Source of the DNA: UBA6623 sp965238125
GTDB lineage: Bacteria; Acidobacteriota; Terriglobia; Bryobacterales; UBA6623
DNA length: 64,000 nt
NCBI GenBank assembly: GCA_965238125.1
Contig: OZ250179.1
Span: 6,820,001-6,884,000 of the forward strand
Direction: 5' to 3'
Both the position numbers and the translations under genes were made by a program. Numbering within the stretch: the stretch's first letter is position 1; the number at the start of each line of letters is the position of its first letter. Shown one piece after another: positions 9,302 through 18,549 of the stretch. The notes under the pieces are model-generated. The model was not told the DNA's origin. It saw nothing but the letters and a program-made list of their open reading frames with translations, and did no database searches.

Positions 9302-10207
9302 ATGTCTTGGCGATTTGAACTTCTGGAAGGTCCGCTGGGCGGCGTCACCGAGGGTCCCGCGTGGGATGGCCGGGTGCTGCTGTTTACCCATATTCCGGCG
9401 TCCCGGATTATGCGCTACGACCCCGGCAAAGGAGGCAGTTCGGTCTATCGCGAAGGAACCGAGTGCGCGAATGGTCTGATGTTTGATGCGGAGGGTGCGC
9501 TGTACGCGTGCGAGGGCAACGCGCGCCGCGTCGTACGCTATGAGCCCGGCGGAGGAGCGACCATCCTCAGCGATGCCTTTGAGGGCAAACGCTTCAATAT
9601 CCCCAACGATCTCGCGATTGACCCTCAAGGGCGCATTTGGTTCACTGACCCTTTTTACGAAGGGGCCGCCGGGCCTTGGAGCGACGATCGCTCGCAAAAG
9701 CAGCTTGATCACGATTCGATCTATCGCCTCGATCCGCGAGAGAACGGTCGCTGGGCGACGACACGAGTCACCTTTGATACAACGCGGCCGAATGGTCTGC
9801 TCTTCTCACTCGACCACGACGTACTCTACGTTGCCCAGAGCGGGCGGCGACCCAACGAGACGCGGCAACTCCGCGGCTATCCGGTGCATGCCGACGGTTC
9901 GTTGGGCGAGATGGAGGTGCTCTACGATTTCGGCTCCAACCGCGGCATCGACGGCATGTGTCTTGACAGCAACGGTAATATCATCGCCGCGGCGGGCTGG
10001 GAATTGGGCGGCCCCGGTCCGATGATCTACGTCTTCTCGCCCTCGGGCGAGGTGCTCGAAACCCACCCGGTCGAAGCGAAGCGGCCGACCAACTGCAGCT
10101 TCGGCGGGCCGGATCTGACGGACCTATACGTCACCAGCACGGAAGGGCATTTATTCCGCGCCCGAACCGAGCGTCAGGGGCGGTTGTGGTATCCGGCGGC
10201 GGGGTGA
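9302..10207 (+). CDS. SMP-30/gluconolactonase/LRE family protein
   Basis: 301 residues from ATG 9302, or 302 from a TTG one codon earlier. No signal peptide is seen, unlike the relative at the left edge, so this copy is cytoplasmic. The propeller shows GVTEGPAWDGRVLLFT (metal Glu), ECANGLMFDAEGALYACEG, FNIPNDLAIDPQGRIWFTDP (Asn and Asp ligands) and NRGIDGMCLDSNGN. Members hydrolyse sugar lactones or related esters with a divalent metal. It stands alone on its strand between two intergenic stretches; no partner dehydrogenase is adjacent. The physiological substrate is not inferable. Confidence 0.9.
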   Translation: MSWRFELLEGPLGGVTEGPAWDGRVLLFTHIPASRIMRYDPGKGGSSVYREGTECANGLMFDAEGALYACEGNARRVVRYEPGGGATILSDAFEGKRFNIPNDLAIDPQGRIWFTDPFYEGAAGPWSDDRSQKQLDHDSIYRLDPRENGRWATTRVTFDTTRPNGLLFSLDHDVLYVAQSGRRPNETRQLRGYPVHADGSLGEMEVLYDFGSNRGIDGMCLDSNGNIIAAAGWELGGPGPMIYVFSPSGEVLETHPVEAKRPTNCSFGGPDLTDLYVTSTEGHLFRARTERQGRLWYPAAG

Positions 10208-10290
10208 CGAACGACGTAAGCACATGCGCTCGTCCTTGATTACCCCTGAGCCGCGAGTCATTTTGCTGCCGGTACGGTGAGCACGGCGAG

Positions 10291-10356
10291 CAAGCGCAAC
10301 GAAGTAACGGCGGGCCTATCGTGTGCCTTGCCCGTCAGGCACTGAGAAAGACGGGC
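10291..10356 (+). repeat. Dispersed repeat family 3, copy a
   Basis: A 66-base block reading CAAGCGCAACGAAGTAACGG and onward through GTCAGGCACTGAGAAAGACG. It recurs at 33537-33604 with a few substitutions. Both copies are intergenic. The end of this copy runs into the TATAAT at 10357, so the repeat abuts a possible promoter. Confidence 0.7.
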
Positions 10357-10362
10357 TATAAT
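10357..10362 (+). promoter_or_regulatory. Probable sigma70 -10 element
   Basis: A perfect TATAAT about 45 bases upstream of the ATG at 10407, with AAGGAGG just before the start. No good -35 hexamer is visible at 16-18 bases. The position is sensible for a short leader, but this is motif evidence only. Confidence 0.4.
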
Positions 10363-10406
10363 TTGAAGGGCATTCTTCCGCTTTTGCACCCCTCAAGGAG
10401 GTTCCT

Positions 10407-11441
10407 ATGCGGGATCGATATTCAGCGACCGTAGTTGCTGTGATGGTCTTGGCGGTCTTGTTCGCGGGCCCCGGCGCGGGGCAACCGCCGGATGAATCGC
10501 CGGCCAAGTCTCCGGTTCAACCCCGCACGGCCTGGGGGCACCCCGATCTAGAGGGCATATGGGTGAATAACTCCGCCACTCCCTTGGAGCGGCCCAAAGA
10601 GTTCGCCGGAAAACAGACTCTGAACGGCGAAGAACTGGCGGATCTGAAAAAGAAAGCCGATGCGGTGCGCGACGGCGGCGACGCGTTCTTTGGCGACGAT
10701 TTCGTCAAGGCCGCCATCGCCGAGGGCACCAACTACCGATCGTTCGACAACAACACGGGTAACTACAACCAGTTCTGGATCGTCGAACGAGAGATTGAAA
10801 ACCGCACCTCGTTAATCGTCGACCCGCCCGACGGCCGGCTGCCTGAGATGACCGAGGAAGGGAAAGCGAGGGAGGCGGATCGCAAGAAGAGATTCCGAGG
10901 CAAGTTCCCCGCCGGCCCCGAGGACCTCAACCTGGCCGCCCGTTGCATCACCTACGGGATGCCGAACCTGGTGGCGGGGTACAACAGTTACTACCAGATT
11001 CTTCAGACGCCCGACCATGTCATCATTCACCAGGAGCTGATCCACGACGCCCGCATCATTCCGCTCGACGGGCGTCCACATCTGCCCGAGAACATTCGCC
11101 AATGGCACGGCGACCCGCGTGGCCGCTGGGAGGGCGACACGCTGGTGGTCGAGAGCAAGAACTTTTCGCCCAAGAGCCACTTCCGGGCAACCGGCGAGAA
11201 TCTACATTTGGTCGAACGCTTCAAGCGTGTTGACGCCAATACGGTCGCCTACGAAATCACGGTCAGCGACGCGACGACCTACACCAAACCCTGGACGACG
11301 GTGATCTTCCTCAAAAGCACGCAAGACGCCATCTTCGAGTACGCCTGTCACGAGGGGAATATCTCGATGGAAGGCATGCTCAAGGGTGCGCGCGTACTCG
11401 AGCAGGCGGCCCTCGAAGAAGCGAAGAGCGAGTCGGAGTAA
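10407..11441 (+). CDS. Secreted conserved protein of unknown function
   Basis: 344 residues; the ATG is preceded by a strong AAGGAGG. Residues 1-25 are a signal peptide (hydrophobic VVAVMVLAVLFAG ending near GAG-Q). The body begins with HPDLEGIWVNNSATPLERP and contains RGRWEGDTLVVESKNFS and YTKPWTTVIF. I associate this pattern with a group of secreted proteins common in acidobacterial genomes and lacking an assigned function. Conserved Trp and Gly positions suggest a beta-rich lipocalin-like or sandwich fold, but that is a guess. No operon partner. No catalytic motif can be named. Confidence 0.8.
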   Translation: MRDRYSATVVAVMVLAVLFAGPGAGQPPDESPAKSPVQPRTAWGHPDLEGIWVNNSATPLERPKEFAGKQTLNGEELADLKKKADAVRDGGDAFFGDDFVKAAIAEGTNYRSFDNNTGNYNQFWIVEREIENRTSLIVDPPDGRLPEMTEEGKAREADRKKRFRGKFPAGPEDLNLAARCITYGMPNLVAGYNSYYQILQTPDHVIIHQELIHDARIIPLDGRPHLPENIRQWHGDPRGRWEGDTLVVESKNFSPKSHFRATGENLHLVERFKRVDANTVAYEITVSDATTYTKPWTTVIFLKSTQDAIFEYACHEGNISMEGMLKGARVLEQAALEEAKSESE

Positions 11442-11787
11442 GGTAAACGGTTATGAGCCGGGACTGGTTCTCGATCCGCATCCGTCGCGACCGGACTCGT
11501 CGTACCAGCGTTATACGTTGTAGCTCGTGAAATCGCAAACGACCGCGGCCGCGAAGCGGCGACAGGAATATAGCCCAGGGTGGAGCCGATAGGCGGAACC
11601 CTGGGTAGAATCCCCACCCGGGCGAGCCCTGAAGGGGCGGCGGGAAGCCCCCCCCGACAGCCATTTTCATGGCGGCATTTTGAATCCCGCAAATTCATAG
11701 AAACGGACTGTTCCCGATTTCTTCCCTCACGAACCGCCAATGAGGGGCGCGGCCGGCAACCCGAGGCGTTGCGGTAGAATCCCTGCT
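11442..11787. other. Intergenic stretch holding repeat family 1
   Basis: About 346 bases with no gene. The middle third is the dispersed repeat at 11548-11650. A TAGAAT at 11775-11780 lies 8 bases before the next ATG; it is too close to be a -10 element for a normal leader. Confidence 0.5.
11548..11650 (+). repeat. Dispersed repeat family 1, copy a
   Basis: A block of about 100 bases beginning GCCGCGAAGCGGCGACAGG, containing CCCAGGGT and its complement ACCCTGGG separated by about 18 bases, and ending GAGCCCTGAAGGGGCGGC. A second copy lies at 56041-56140 with the same order of segments and small differences. The arms could form a hairpin in RNA or single-stranded DNA. Confidence 0.75.
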
Positions 11788-13011
11788 ATGACGCGCCGGT
11801 CGTTTTGGAAATCGTCCCTTCTTGCCGCGCCCGTTCTCGCCCCGGCGCTCGCGCCACGGGCTCGGGCAGCTCTTCCCAAACTCAAGATCACGCGGGTGCG
11901 CTATTACCATGTGCCCGCCAGCCGCCCGATTTTCAACCAAAGCAGCCACATCGTTACGGTCGAGACCGATCAGGGCATTACCGGCATCGGCGAGGGTGGC
12001 CACCGGGACTCGATCGAACAACTGGCCGGCGTCATCATCGGCGAGAATCCCGCCCGCATCGAGCATCTCTGGCAGTTGATGTACCGGCATCATTTCTACC
12101 CGCCGGGACGAGAGAAGATCCACGCGTTGGGCGCGATCGATTTGGCGCTGTGGGACATCAAGGGCAAGGCGTTGGGCGTTCCCGTCTACGAGTTGCTGGG
12201 CGGGCTGACCCGCGATTTCGTTGAATGCTACGCGACAGGATTCCCCACCGCCGGGTCGCTTGTCGAAACGGCACGGGCCTGCATCGAGTTCGGGTACCGG
12301 GCGTTTCGATTCCACGGCGCCGACCCGGAGGACCGTAATCAATTTCACCACCGCAAAATGGTCGACAAGACCTTCGAGCAATGTCGCCAAGTCCGCGAAG
12401 GTGTCGGCGAAGAGGGCGATTGGGCCATCGACTTCCACACCCGTTTTGACTTTGCCGACGCCGTCCGGCTGTGCGGTCTGATCGAACCGCTGCGACCGCT
12501 TTTCGTCGAGGATCTGGTGCGCTCTGAAAACCCCGAGGTTTACCGCGACCTGCGTCCCCAGGTGAAAGTGCCGATCGCCGTCGGCGAGCATTACGGCGAC
12601 CGCTGGGACGCCAACGTCCTGATCGAGAACCGCCTGATGGATTATTCGCGGGTGACGCTGCCGAACTCCGGCGGCATTACCGAGTACATGAAATTGGGGG
12701 CCCTGTGCGAGACGCACTACATCGGGCTGGTTCCGCATTTTACCGGCCCGTTGGCCGAGGCGGCGCTGGTGCATTGCTTGGCGGCGTCTTCGGGGCCGGC
12801 GCTGATGGAGATGCTCGGCACCGGCGAAACCGGCGCCCCTCACTTGCCCGACTGTTACGACTTTCGACGAGGGCGTCTGTACCCGAAAGACAAACCGGGA
12901 CTTGGCGTCGAGTTTGATCCGAGTTCTCTCGAACAGATCCTCGAGGTCACCGAGCGCTCCCGTCCCATACCGCTTCATCGGCGCCCGGATGGTTCGATCA
13001 CCAACTGGTGA
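11788..13011 (+). CDS. Tat-exported mandelate racemase/muconate lactonizing-like dehydratase (enolase superfamily)
   Basis: 407 residues from the ATG at 11788, chosen because MTRRSFWKSS is a twin-arginine signal followed by an Ala-rich hydrophobic stretch. The capping domain (GITGIGEGG) is followed by a TIM-barrel domain with metal ligands in DWAIDFHTRFD, LFVEDLVRSEN and VAVGEHYGDRWD-type segments, and a His base candidate in GLVPHFTGPLAEAA. This arrangement is closest to sugar-acid dehydratases such as galactonate dehydratase. Periplasmic location is inferred from the signal. The SSS symporter 46 bases downstream on the same strand may take up its product or substrate. Confidence 0.88.
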   Translation: MTRRSFWKSSLLAAPVLAPALAPRARAALPKLKITRVRYYHVPASRPIFNQSSHIVTVETDQGITGIGEGGHRDSIEQLAGVIIGENPARIEHLWQLMYRHHFYPPGREKIHALGAIDLALWDIKGKALGVPVYELLGGLTRDFVECYATGFPTAGSLVETARACIEFGYRAFRFHGADPEDRNQFHHRKMVDKTFEQCRQVREGVGEEGDWAIDFHTRFDFADAVRLCGLIEPLRPLFVEDLVRSENPEVYRDLRPQVKVPIAVGEHYGDRWDANVLIENRLMDYSRVTLPNSGGITEYMKLGALCETHYIGLVPHFTGPLAEAALVHCLAASSGPALMEMLGTGETGAPHLPDCYDFRRGRLYPKDKPGLGVEFDPSSLEQILEVTERSRPIPLHRRPDGSITNW

Positions 13012-13057
13012 GCGTGGCCGCCTTCCCGTCAACACCGTCCCGAACTAGAAACAGCGC

Positions 13058-14524
13058 ATGTTGGAATTCACGCTTTGGCTCGGCGAAAACGGAGTCGCCC
13101 TCGGTGTCCTAGTCGCCTTTATCGGCTTGATGATCGCGTCGGCGTGGCGTGCCAACCGCCGTCACGAAAGTCGACCCGGTCCGATCGTGATCGCGGTTTC
13201 CTTTTACGCCACTTTCCTCAGTACGAATACTTTCCTCGGTCAATCAGGCTTCGGGTACAAAGTCGGCGTCGCCTGGTTGTTGGCCGGGCTGGTGTTTTTG
13301 CTGTGCGCGATTGTCGCCTGGTTTGTCGTCGCGAAGCCGATGATCCGCGACGCCCGCGCGGTGCTCGGCGAGGATCTCGACTTGGACCGCGTCACCGTCC
13401 CCGCCTACCTGCGCAAGAAGTTCGGCGGGGCGGCGATCGGTTACATCAGCGCCGGAGTCGTTTTCTTCGCGTCGGTGCTTTACATGCTGGCGGTCTTCAA
13501 GGGAATCGGGCATATCGTAAGCCGAATCCTAAACCTCTCGTATGAAATGGCGGTCATCGCGGTTTTTGTGCTGGTAGTGGCCTACACGTCGTGGGGGATG
13601 ATTCGGGCGATCTTGCACACCGACACGGTGCAGGGCGGCATCATGGTTCTCGGCGTTTTCGCTCTGTTCGCCGCCTGCGCGATGCGCGCCGACTGGAGCG
13701 CCGTCGTCGTCAGCCCGGACCTCGACGCCGTCGGCGTACCCCTCGCGGGCAAGCTGCTGTCATGGGATAGCCTCATGTCGCCGCTGCTGATCATTGGGCT
13801 GTCGCTTAGCACGGGCATCAAGATGATGGTCGCCCCGCGCTTGGTGGTGCGTTTCCTGCTGTTTCGCCACGCCACGACGAGGCAGATCCAACTGGCGAAA
13901 TGGCTGACGGTGGGCTTGATGGGCTTGACGGTTCCCATGCTGTTTTCGCTGGGGATCTTGGCGCACGGCATCATCCCGCAAGGCGAGTCGCAATTCTTCT
14001 TTCAAAACACGGATCAGGTTGTTCCCTACTTAGTGGATCAACTTTTCGGCAGTTTCTGGGGAGCGGTCTTGCTGGCAAGTTTCTTGTGCGCCGCGTTGTC
14101 GTCGATCGACTCGGTGCTGCACGTGGCCGGTTCGGCGTTGGTGGTCGACGGCTGGGCCCAATGGCGGTCGTCGACATCGGAAGCCGCGATCGACAAACTG
14201 CAACGCTGGGTGATGGTCCCGGTGGCTTTTCTGCCTGCCATTCTTGCGCTCGACCCGCCCGACGACGTGGTTCCGCTGACGGCGCTTTCCGGAGCGTTGT
14301 TCGGCGGGTGTTTCTTCCCGGTGCTGGTGTTGAGCTTATGGTGGAGACGAGGCGGGAGCAGAGCGGCGTTGGCGTCGATTATCGCGGGCGGGGTGGCGGT
14401 GACTTTGTGGTCGGCGGGCCTTGGGGCGGCGCTCGGCTTGCCGGCGATTCATCCCGTCTTCGCGGGGTTGATCGTCTCGGCGGTGGTGTACGGGCTCGTG
14501 CCGGCGGGGGACCAACAACAGTAA
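13058..14524 (+). CDS. Sodium:solute symporter (SSS family)
   Basis: 488 residues with about 13 predicted membrane helices. The SSS pattern is visible: an unwound first helix region with SFYATFLSTNTFLGQSGFGY, VAWFVVAKPMIRDARAV, TVPAYLRKKFGG, and DTVQGGIMVLG in helix 5-6. LASFLCAALSSIDSVLHVAG in a later helix matches the Na2-site Ser/Asp region. The family imports sugars, carboxylates or amino acids with sodium. It begins 46 bases after the enolase-superfamily enzyme, so co-transcription is likely and the cargo may be a sugar acid. The cargo cannot be read from the sequence. Confidence 0.88.
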   Translation: MLEFTLWLGENGVALGVLVAFIGLMIASAWRANRRHESRPGPIVIAVSFYATFLSTNTFLGQSGFGYKVGVAWLLAGLVFLLCAIVAWFVVAKPMIRDARAVLGEDLDLDRVTVPAYLRKKFGGAAIGYISAGVVFFASVLYMLAVFKGIGHIVSRILNLSYEMAVIAVFVLVVAYTSWGMIRAILHTDTVQGGIMVLGVFALFAACAMRADWSAVVVSPDLDAVGVPLAGKLLSWDSLMSPLLIIGLSLSTGIKMMVAPRLVVRFLLFRHATTRQIQLAKWLTVGLMGLTVPMLFSLGILAHGIIPQGESQFFFQNTDQVVPYLVDQLFGSFWGAVLLASFLCAALSSIDSVLHVAGSALVVDGWAQWRSSTSEAAIDKLQRWVMVPVAFLPAILALDPPDDVVPLTALSGALFGGCFFPVLVLSLWWRRGGSRAALASIIAGGVAVTLWSAGLGAALGLPAIHPVFAGLIVSAVVYGLVPAGDQQQ

Positions 14525-14570
14525 TCGAAGAGAAACGGTAAGGCCTCGCTCAACCTCCGCGCGGGCCTGC

Positions 14571-14576
14571 TACAAT
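14571..14576 (+). promoter_or_regulatory. Possible -10 element for moeA-moaC
   Basis: TACAAT 36 bases before the moeA ATG at 14613. No confident -35 hexamer. Similar TANAAT motifs precede several other genes in this window. Confidence 0.3.
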
Positions 14577-14612
14577 CCCCAAAAGATTGAAACCCCCCAC
14601 AGACTGAACACA

Positions 14613-15833
14613 ATGTCCGCACCTGCTCTTCCCTTCGCCGAAGCCCGTCGCGTCGTCACCGAACAGATGGGGCGGCTCGCCGAACCGCCGGCCGAGACGG
14701 TTTCGCTCGAAGATGCTCTCGGCCGCGTGCTGGCCGCCGAAATTCGCGCTGACCGCGATTACCCGCCCTTCAACCGCTCGGCCCGCGACGGTTTCGCCGT
14801 GGCGGCTTCCGATGTGGCGGATACGCCCGCGCGCCTCCGTGTCATCGGCCAAACCCGCGCCGGCGAACCTTCCCGCTTCACGTTGCAACCGGGAGAAACC
14901 GTCGAAATCATGACCGGCGCACCGGGGCCCGAGGGCGCCGACGCCGTCGTGATGTGGGAATATTCCGAGCGCGACGGCGACTCGGTCACGCTCGAAAGTG
15001 GCGTACCGGCGGGGAAGAACCTGATCTATCGCGGCAGCGAGACGCCGGCCGGTGCCGCAGTCCTCGTGCCCGGCACGCCCATCGACTACCCGCAAATCGC
15101 TCTGCTGGCCTCGACGGGCCACGCCCGGGTAGAGGTCTACCGCAAGCCTCGTGTCACGATTCTCTCGACCGGCGACGAAGTCGTCGAGCTCGACCGAACG
15201 CCCGAACCCTTCCAGATCCGCAACTCGAACGCCTATTCCCTCGCGACTCAGGTCCGCCGGCTCGGCGGCGAGCCCCGGATTTTGCCGATTGCCCCCGATC
15301 GGCTCGACCGCACCCGCGAGCTCGTCGAGCAGGGCCTCGAATCAGATCTCTTGCTGCTTTCCGGCGGCGTTTCGATGGGCAAGTACGATTTCGTCGAACA
15401 GGTGCTGGCCGACCTGAAAGCCGAATTTTTCTTTACCCAGGTGAAAATCCAACCCGGCAAGCCGCTGGTTTTCGGGCAGGTCGGGCCGGTCCCGGTTTTC
15501 GGCTTGCCCGGCAACCCCATCTCGACGATGGTGACCTTTGAGGTTTTCGCCTCGATCGCCGTCCATCGGCTCGCGGGAAGACCCGAATCGCCGCTTCCGT
15601 TCTTCAGAGCCCGATTGCGCTCCGATTTCAAGCATAAACCCGTTCTGACTCGTTTCCTGCCGGCCCGGGTGGAAGGGGAATATGGGGAAGCGACGGTTGA
15701 TCGGGTAAAATGGCAGGGGTCGGGCGACTTGGTTGCGCTGGCGCGCTCGAACTGCTTCGTCATCGCCACGCCCGAACGAGAAGCCTGGGCGGCCGGCGAC
15801 TGGATCGACGTTTTGCCTCGCGTTTTACCCTAA
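14613..15833 (+). CDS. moeA: Molybdopterin molybdenumtransferase MoeA
   Basis: 406 residues. MoeA inserts molybdate into adenylylated molybdopterin in the last step of Moco synthesis. Seen in order: SLEDALGRVLAAEI and PPFNRSARDGFAV (N-terminal domain), TGAPGPEGADAVVMWEY, ILSTGDEVVELDRTP, the MPT-binding LSGGVSMGKYDFVEQVL, and GKPLVFGQVG with VFGLPGNPIS. A C-terminal beta domain closes the protein. Length is normal. The stop overlaps the moaC start in TAATG, so the two genes are translationally coupled. Other moa/mob genes are not in the window. Confidence 0.96.
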   Translation: MSAPALPFAEARRVVTEQMGRLAEPPAETVSLEDALGRVLAAEIRADRDYPPFNRSARDGFAVAASDVADTPARLRVIGQTRAGEPSRFTLQPGETVEIMTGAPGPEGADAVVMWEYSERDGDSVTLESGVPAGKNLIYRGSETPAGAAVLVPGTPIDYPQIALLASTGHARVEVYRKPRVTILSTGDEVVELDRTPEPFQIRNSNAYSLATQVRRLGGEPRILPIAPDRLDRTRELVEQGLESDLLLLSGGVSMGKYDFVEQVLADLKAEFFFTQVKIQPGKPLVFGQVGPVPVFGLPGNPISTMVTFEVFASIAVHRLAGRPESPLPFFRARLRSDFKHKPVLTRFLPARVEGEYGEATVDRVKWQGSGDLVALARSNCFVIATPEREAWAAGDWIDVLPRVLP

Positions 15834-16306
15834 TGAGCAGGCTTTCGCATTTCGACGACGCGGGCGAGGTCCGCATGGTGGACGTCAGCGGCAAACCCGA
15901 TACGCGCCGCACCGCCCGCGCTCATGCCTTCGTCAAATTGTCGCCCGAAGTGATCGCCGAGTTGCCGAACAATCCCAAGGGGAACCCACTCGAAATCGCC
16001 CGCATCGCCGGTATCAGCGCGGCCAAAAGGACATCCGAACTGATTCCGCTCTGCCATCCGCTGATGCTCGCCAACATCGATGTACGCATCTCGCCGGCCG
16101 ATGAGGGAATCGACATTGAAACCGCGGTCGTCACCACCGGGCCGACCGGCGCGGAAATGGAAGCGCTGACAGCGGCCGCCGTCGCGGCGCTGACGGTCTA
16201 CGACATGACCAAGGCGCTCGACAAATCGATCGAAATCAGCGACGTCTATTTGCTCGAGAAGACCGGAGGAAAGACGGGAACCTATCGCCGATCAGCAACC
16301 CGCTGA
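15833..16306 (+). CDS. moaC: Cyclic pyranopterin monophosphate synthase MoaC
   Basis: 157 residues from the ATG at 15833, which shares one base with the moeA stop. MoaC acts with MoaA to convert GTP to cyclic pyranopterin monophosphate, the first step of Moco synthesis. Conserved parts are MVDVSGKPDTRRTARAHA, KGNPLEIARIAGISAAKRTS, ELIPLCHPLMLANIDV and MEALTAAAVAALTVYDMTKA, including the catalytic Lys and Asp region. Full length. The moeA-moaC coupling joins the last and first pathway steps in one transcript. Confidence 0.96.
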   Translation: MSRLSHFDDAGEVRMVDVSGKPDTRRTARAHAFVKLSPEVIAELPNNPKGNPLEIARIAGISAAKRTSELIPLCHPLMLANIDVRISPADEGIDIETAVVTTGPTGAEMEALTAAAVAALTVYDMTKALDKSIEISDVYLLEKTGGKTGTYRRSATR

Positions 16307-16367
16307 GCGGTTGATGCGTATTCTAGACCTAGAAGTCCTCAGAGAACCCGGGCCGAGTCGAAACCCC

Positions 16368-17537
16368 ATGAACCCGCCCTTGAAAACCTTTGCCTTCCCT
16401 CGCGCGTTCCTCGCCCTCGCGGCGATCGTGTTCCTTACGAGCGCGTACGCACAGGCGCAAAACGAATCCGCCGCGGACGAGACGAAAGTCCTTACCGTCG
16501 AGGACCGCCCGACCTTTGTCTCCGGGGTCGAAGTCGTCACCGTTCCGGTCACGATTACCGGCCCTAAGGGAGAGTACGTCACCGCGCTTGAAGCCTACGA
16601 CTTCAAGATCTTCGACAACGACGCCGAGCAGAAAATCGACAGCTTCGAGATGAGCTTTCTGCCGATCTCGATGGTCATCTGCGTTCAGTCGAGTGATCGC
16701 ATCGAGGCCATCCTGCCGGATGTCAAAAAGACGGCCGTACTGTTCACCGCCATGGTGCTTGGCCGCTTCGGCGAAGGGGCTCTCATAGCCTTCGACAGTC
16801 GCGTGCGATTGATGCAGGACTTCACCAACGACACCGACAAAATCGACAAAGCGCTCAAGAAGATCTCGATCGGCAGCAGTGCGGTGCGCCTGGCCGACGC
16901 GGTTTACGAAGGTATTCGCATGTTGCGGCGGCGTCCGGAAAACCATCGCAAAATCGTTGTCGTGCTCTCCGAGTCCCAAAACAACGGCAGCGAGGTGAGC
17001 ATGGGTGAGGTGCTGCGAACGGCCCAACTCGAGAACATCATGGTCTACCCGGTGCGGATCTCCACCTTGTCGGCGCGCGTCATGCGCGGGCAACAGCCCA
17101 TCCGCGACCCGTTTCCTCCCGGCGTCCAGGCGCGGCCCGTCGCCCCGGGCCAGGTTTCCACGCCGACCACAATGAGCCAAAGTCGCGTCGATGTCACCGG
17201 CAATGTCATTCCGATCATCATCGATCTGATACGCGGCACGAAAAATCTGATCTTCAAGAACCCTCTCGAATCTCTGGCCAAGGCAACCGGCGGCAAGGAC
17301 TACAGCCCTCGCACCGAAGACGGCTTGCAGGAATCCATCGTCCAAATCGGGGAAGACTTGCGCAGTCAGTACTTACTGACTTACCGACCCAACAACCTCA
17401 ACGATCGCGGCATCTATCACCGCATCCGCGTCGAGGTCCCTTACGAAGCCCTGAAGGTGCGCGCCCGCATCGGGTATTTCCACGGGCCGCAAGCGGTTCT
17501 GCAAACCGAACCGGATGCCGTGAACCGTGAGCCGTGA
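16368..17537 (+). CDS. VWFA-related acidobacterial domain protein
   Basis: 389 residues from the ATG at 16368; an upstream ATG at 16314 is less likely because the chosen start gives a clean signal peptide (AFLALAAIVFLTSAYAQAQ). The N-terminal segment VSGVEVVTVPVTITGPKGEY followed by DFKIFDNDAEQKIDSFEM is the usual lead-in of the VWFA-related acidobacterial family, and the von Willebrand A-like fold follows (SMVICVQSS, FDSRVRLMQDFTND, IVVVLSESQNNGS). The canonical DxSxS metal site is replaced by CVQSS here, so metal binding is doubtful. C-terminal QYLLTYRPNN is typical. Exported, function unknown; the family is expanded in Acidobacteriota. Confidence 0.88.
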   Translation: MNPPLKTFAFPRAFLALAAIVFLTSAYAQAQNESAADETKVLTVEDRPTFVSGVEVVTVPVTITGPKGEYVTALEAYDFKIFDNDAEQKIDSFEMSFLPISMVICVQSSDRIEAILPDVKKTAVLFTAMVLGRFGEGALIAFDSRVRLMQDFTNDTDKIDKALKKISIGSSAVRLADAVYEGIRMLRRRPENHRKIVVVLSESQNNGSEVSMGEVLRTAQLENIMVYPVRISTLSARVMRGQQPIRDPFPPGVQARPVAPGQVSTPTTMSQSRVDVTGNVIPIIIDLIRGTKNLIFKNPLESLAKATGGKDYSPRTEDGLQESIVQIGEDLRSQYLLTYRPNNLNDRGIYHRIRVEVPYEALKVRARIGYFHGPQAVLQTEPDAVNREP

Positions 17538-17566
17538 GCCGACTATTTTCGCTCGGATTGCGCTGA

Positions 17567-18460
17567 TCAAGCGGGCTCGAAATCGGGGAGCGTGCCTTCG
17601 AGGAATCGGCCGAGTTCGGAAGCCGGGAAGCGCAGGCCCAGATAGAAGGCCCCAAACAGGGCGTAGAGCGCACTGGCTTCGTCGAAGCGCATTTCGTAGA
17701 TCAGCTTCTTGAAGACCAGCGGATCGTCGGCGAAAAGGTCGACGCCCCATTCCCAATCGTCGAAACCGATCGACCCGGAGATGATCTGCTTGACTTTCCC
17801 GGCGTAGCGGCGGCCGATCATGCCGTGGTCGCGCATCATGCGGCGGCGGTCGGCGATCTTAACGTCGTACCAGTTATTAACTTCGCCGCGTTTCTTGTCC
17901 ATGGGATAGAAACACAAGTAGCGGTTCGGCGGGACCGTCGGCCACAGTCGGCCGGCCATGGCTTGGCGGGACTCTTCCATTTTGTCTTGCTCGGCTTTGA
18001 GCCACTCTTCGCTGCCGGGTTCAACGCCTTGCTCGACCAGCGATTCGTAGAGTTGCACGGAGGATTCGTACAGCCCTAACTCGACAACCGAGACATAGGA
18101 TGTGGTCGGCTCGAGATAGTCGGCCAGGGCGAGTTGCGAGAGCCGCAGTTCCGCCCTGTTGACCTCGTCGAACGTTTTCCTGAAATGGACCAGGATCAGG
18201 TCGCCTTTGTGGCCGAGCTCGGAAAACAACGCACTGCCGCCTTCCTCGTGGCTTTCCATTTCGGCGAGTACGGCGGCGGCTTCGTCGACGATCTCTAACC
18301 GGCGGTCGGCGTCAACGGCCCTCCATGCCGGCCGGCGGATACGGAACATCTGGTGCAGCAGAGCCGAGCCGTCCAGCGTCAACGGGACTGCCGGAGGAGG
18401 CATCGGTCCGGTGGCACGACGTCCGGGATGAGCGGGTTGAGCGGGGTTGGGTTCTTTCAT
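17567..18460 (-). CDS. chdC: Coproheme decarboxylase (ChdC/HemQ, chlorite-dismutase family)
   Basis: 297 residues from the ATG at 18460; the frame continues upstream but that part is Arg/Pro-rich and lies inside the neighbouring gene. ChdC oxidatively removes two propionates of coproheme to make heme b in the coproporphyrin-dependent pathway. Diagnostic residues are visible: Tyr185 in CFYPMDKKRGEVNNWY (catalytic radical Tyr) and His212 in MRDHGMIGRRYAGKV (heme ligand), then GFDDWEWGVDLFADDP and YEMRFDEASA. A Pro-rich leader of about 30 residues is extra. No other heme genes are nearby. Confidence 0.9.
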   Translation of the reverse strand: MKEPNPAQPAHPGRRATGPMPPPAVPLTLDGSALLHQMFRIRRPAWRAVDADRRLEIVDEAAAVLAEMESHEEGGSALFSELGHKGDLILVHFRKTFDEVNRAELRLSQLALADYLEPTTSYVSVVELGLYESSVQLYESLVEQGVEPGSEEWLKAEQDKMEESRQAMAGRLWPTVPPNRYLCFYPMDKKRGEVNNWYDVKIADRRRMMRDHGMIGRRYAGKVKQIISGSIGFDDWEWGVDLFADDPLVFKKLIYEMRFDEASALYALFGAFYLGLRFPASELGRFLEGTLPDFEPA

Positions 18461-18549
18461 GGGTGGAATTTCCATTATGGGTGGATTGCAAAAGGGCAGG
18501 CCTCGAGACCTGCCCCACTGCGGGGTTCCGTACGGCGGGCGGGTTGTTG

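Noticed and set aside
11695..13035. Long minus-strand frame of 446 codons opposite the enolase-superfamily gene
   Set aside because: High-GC mirror frame of a clear gene; no family motif and no ribosome site.
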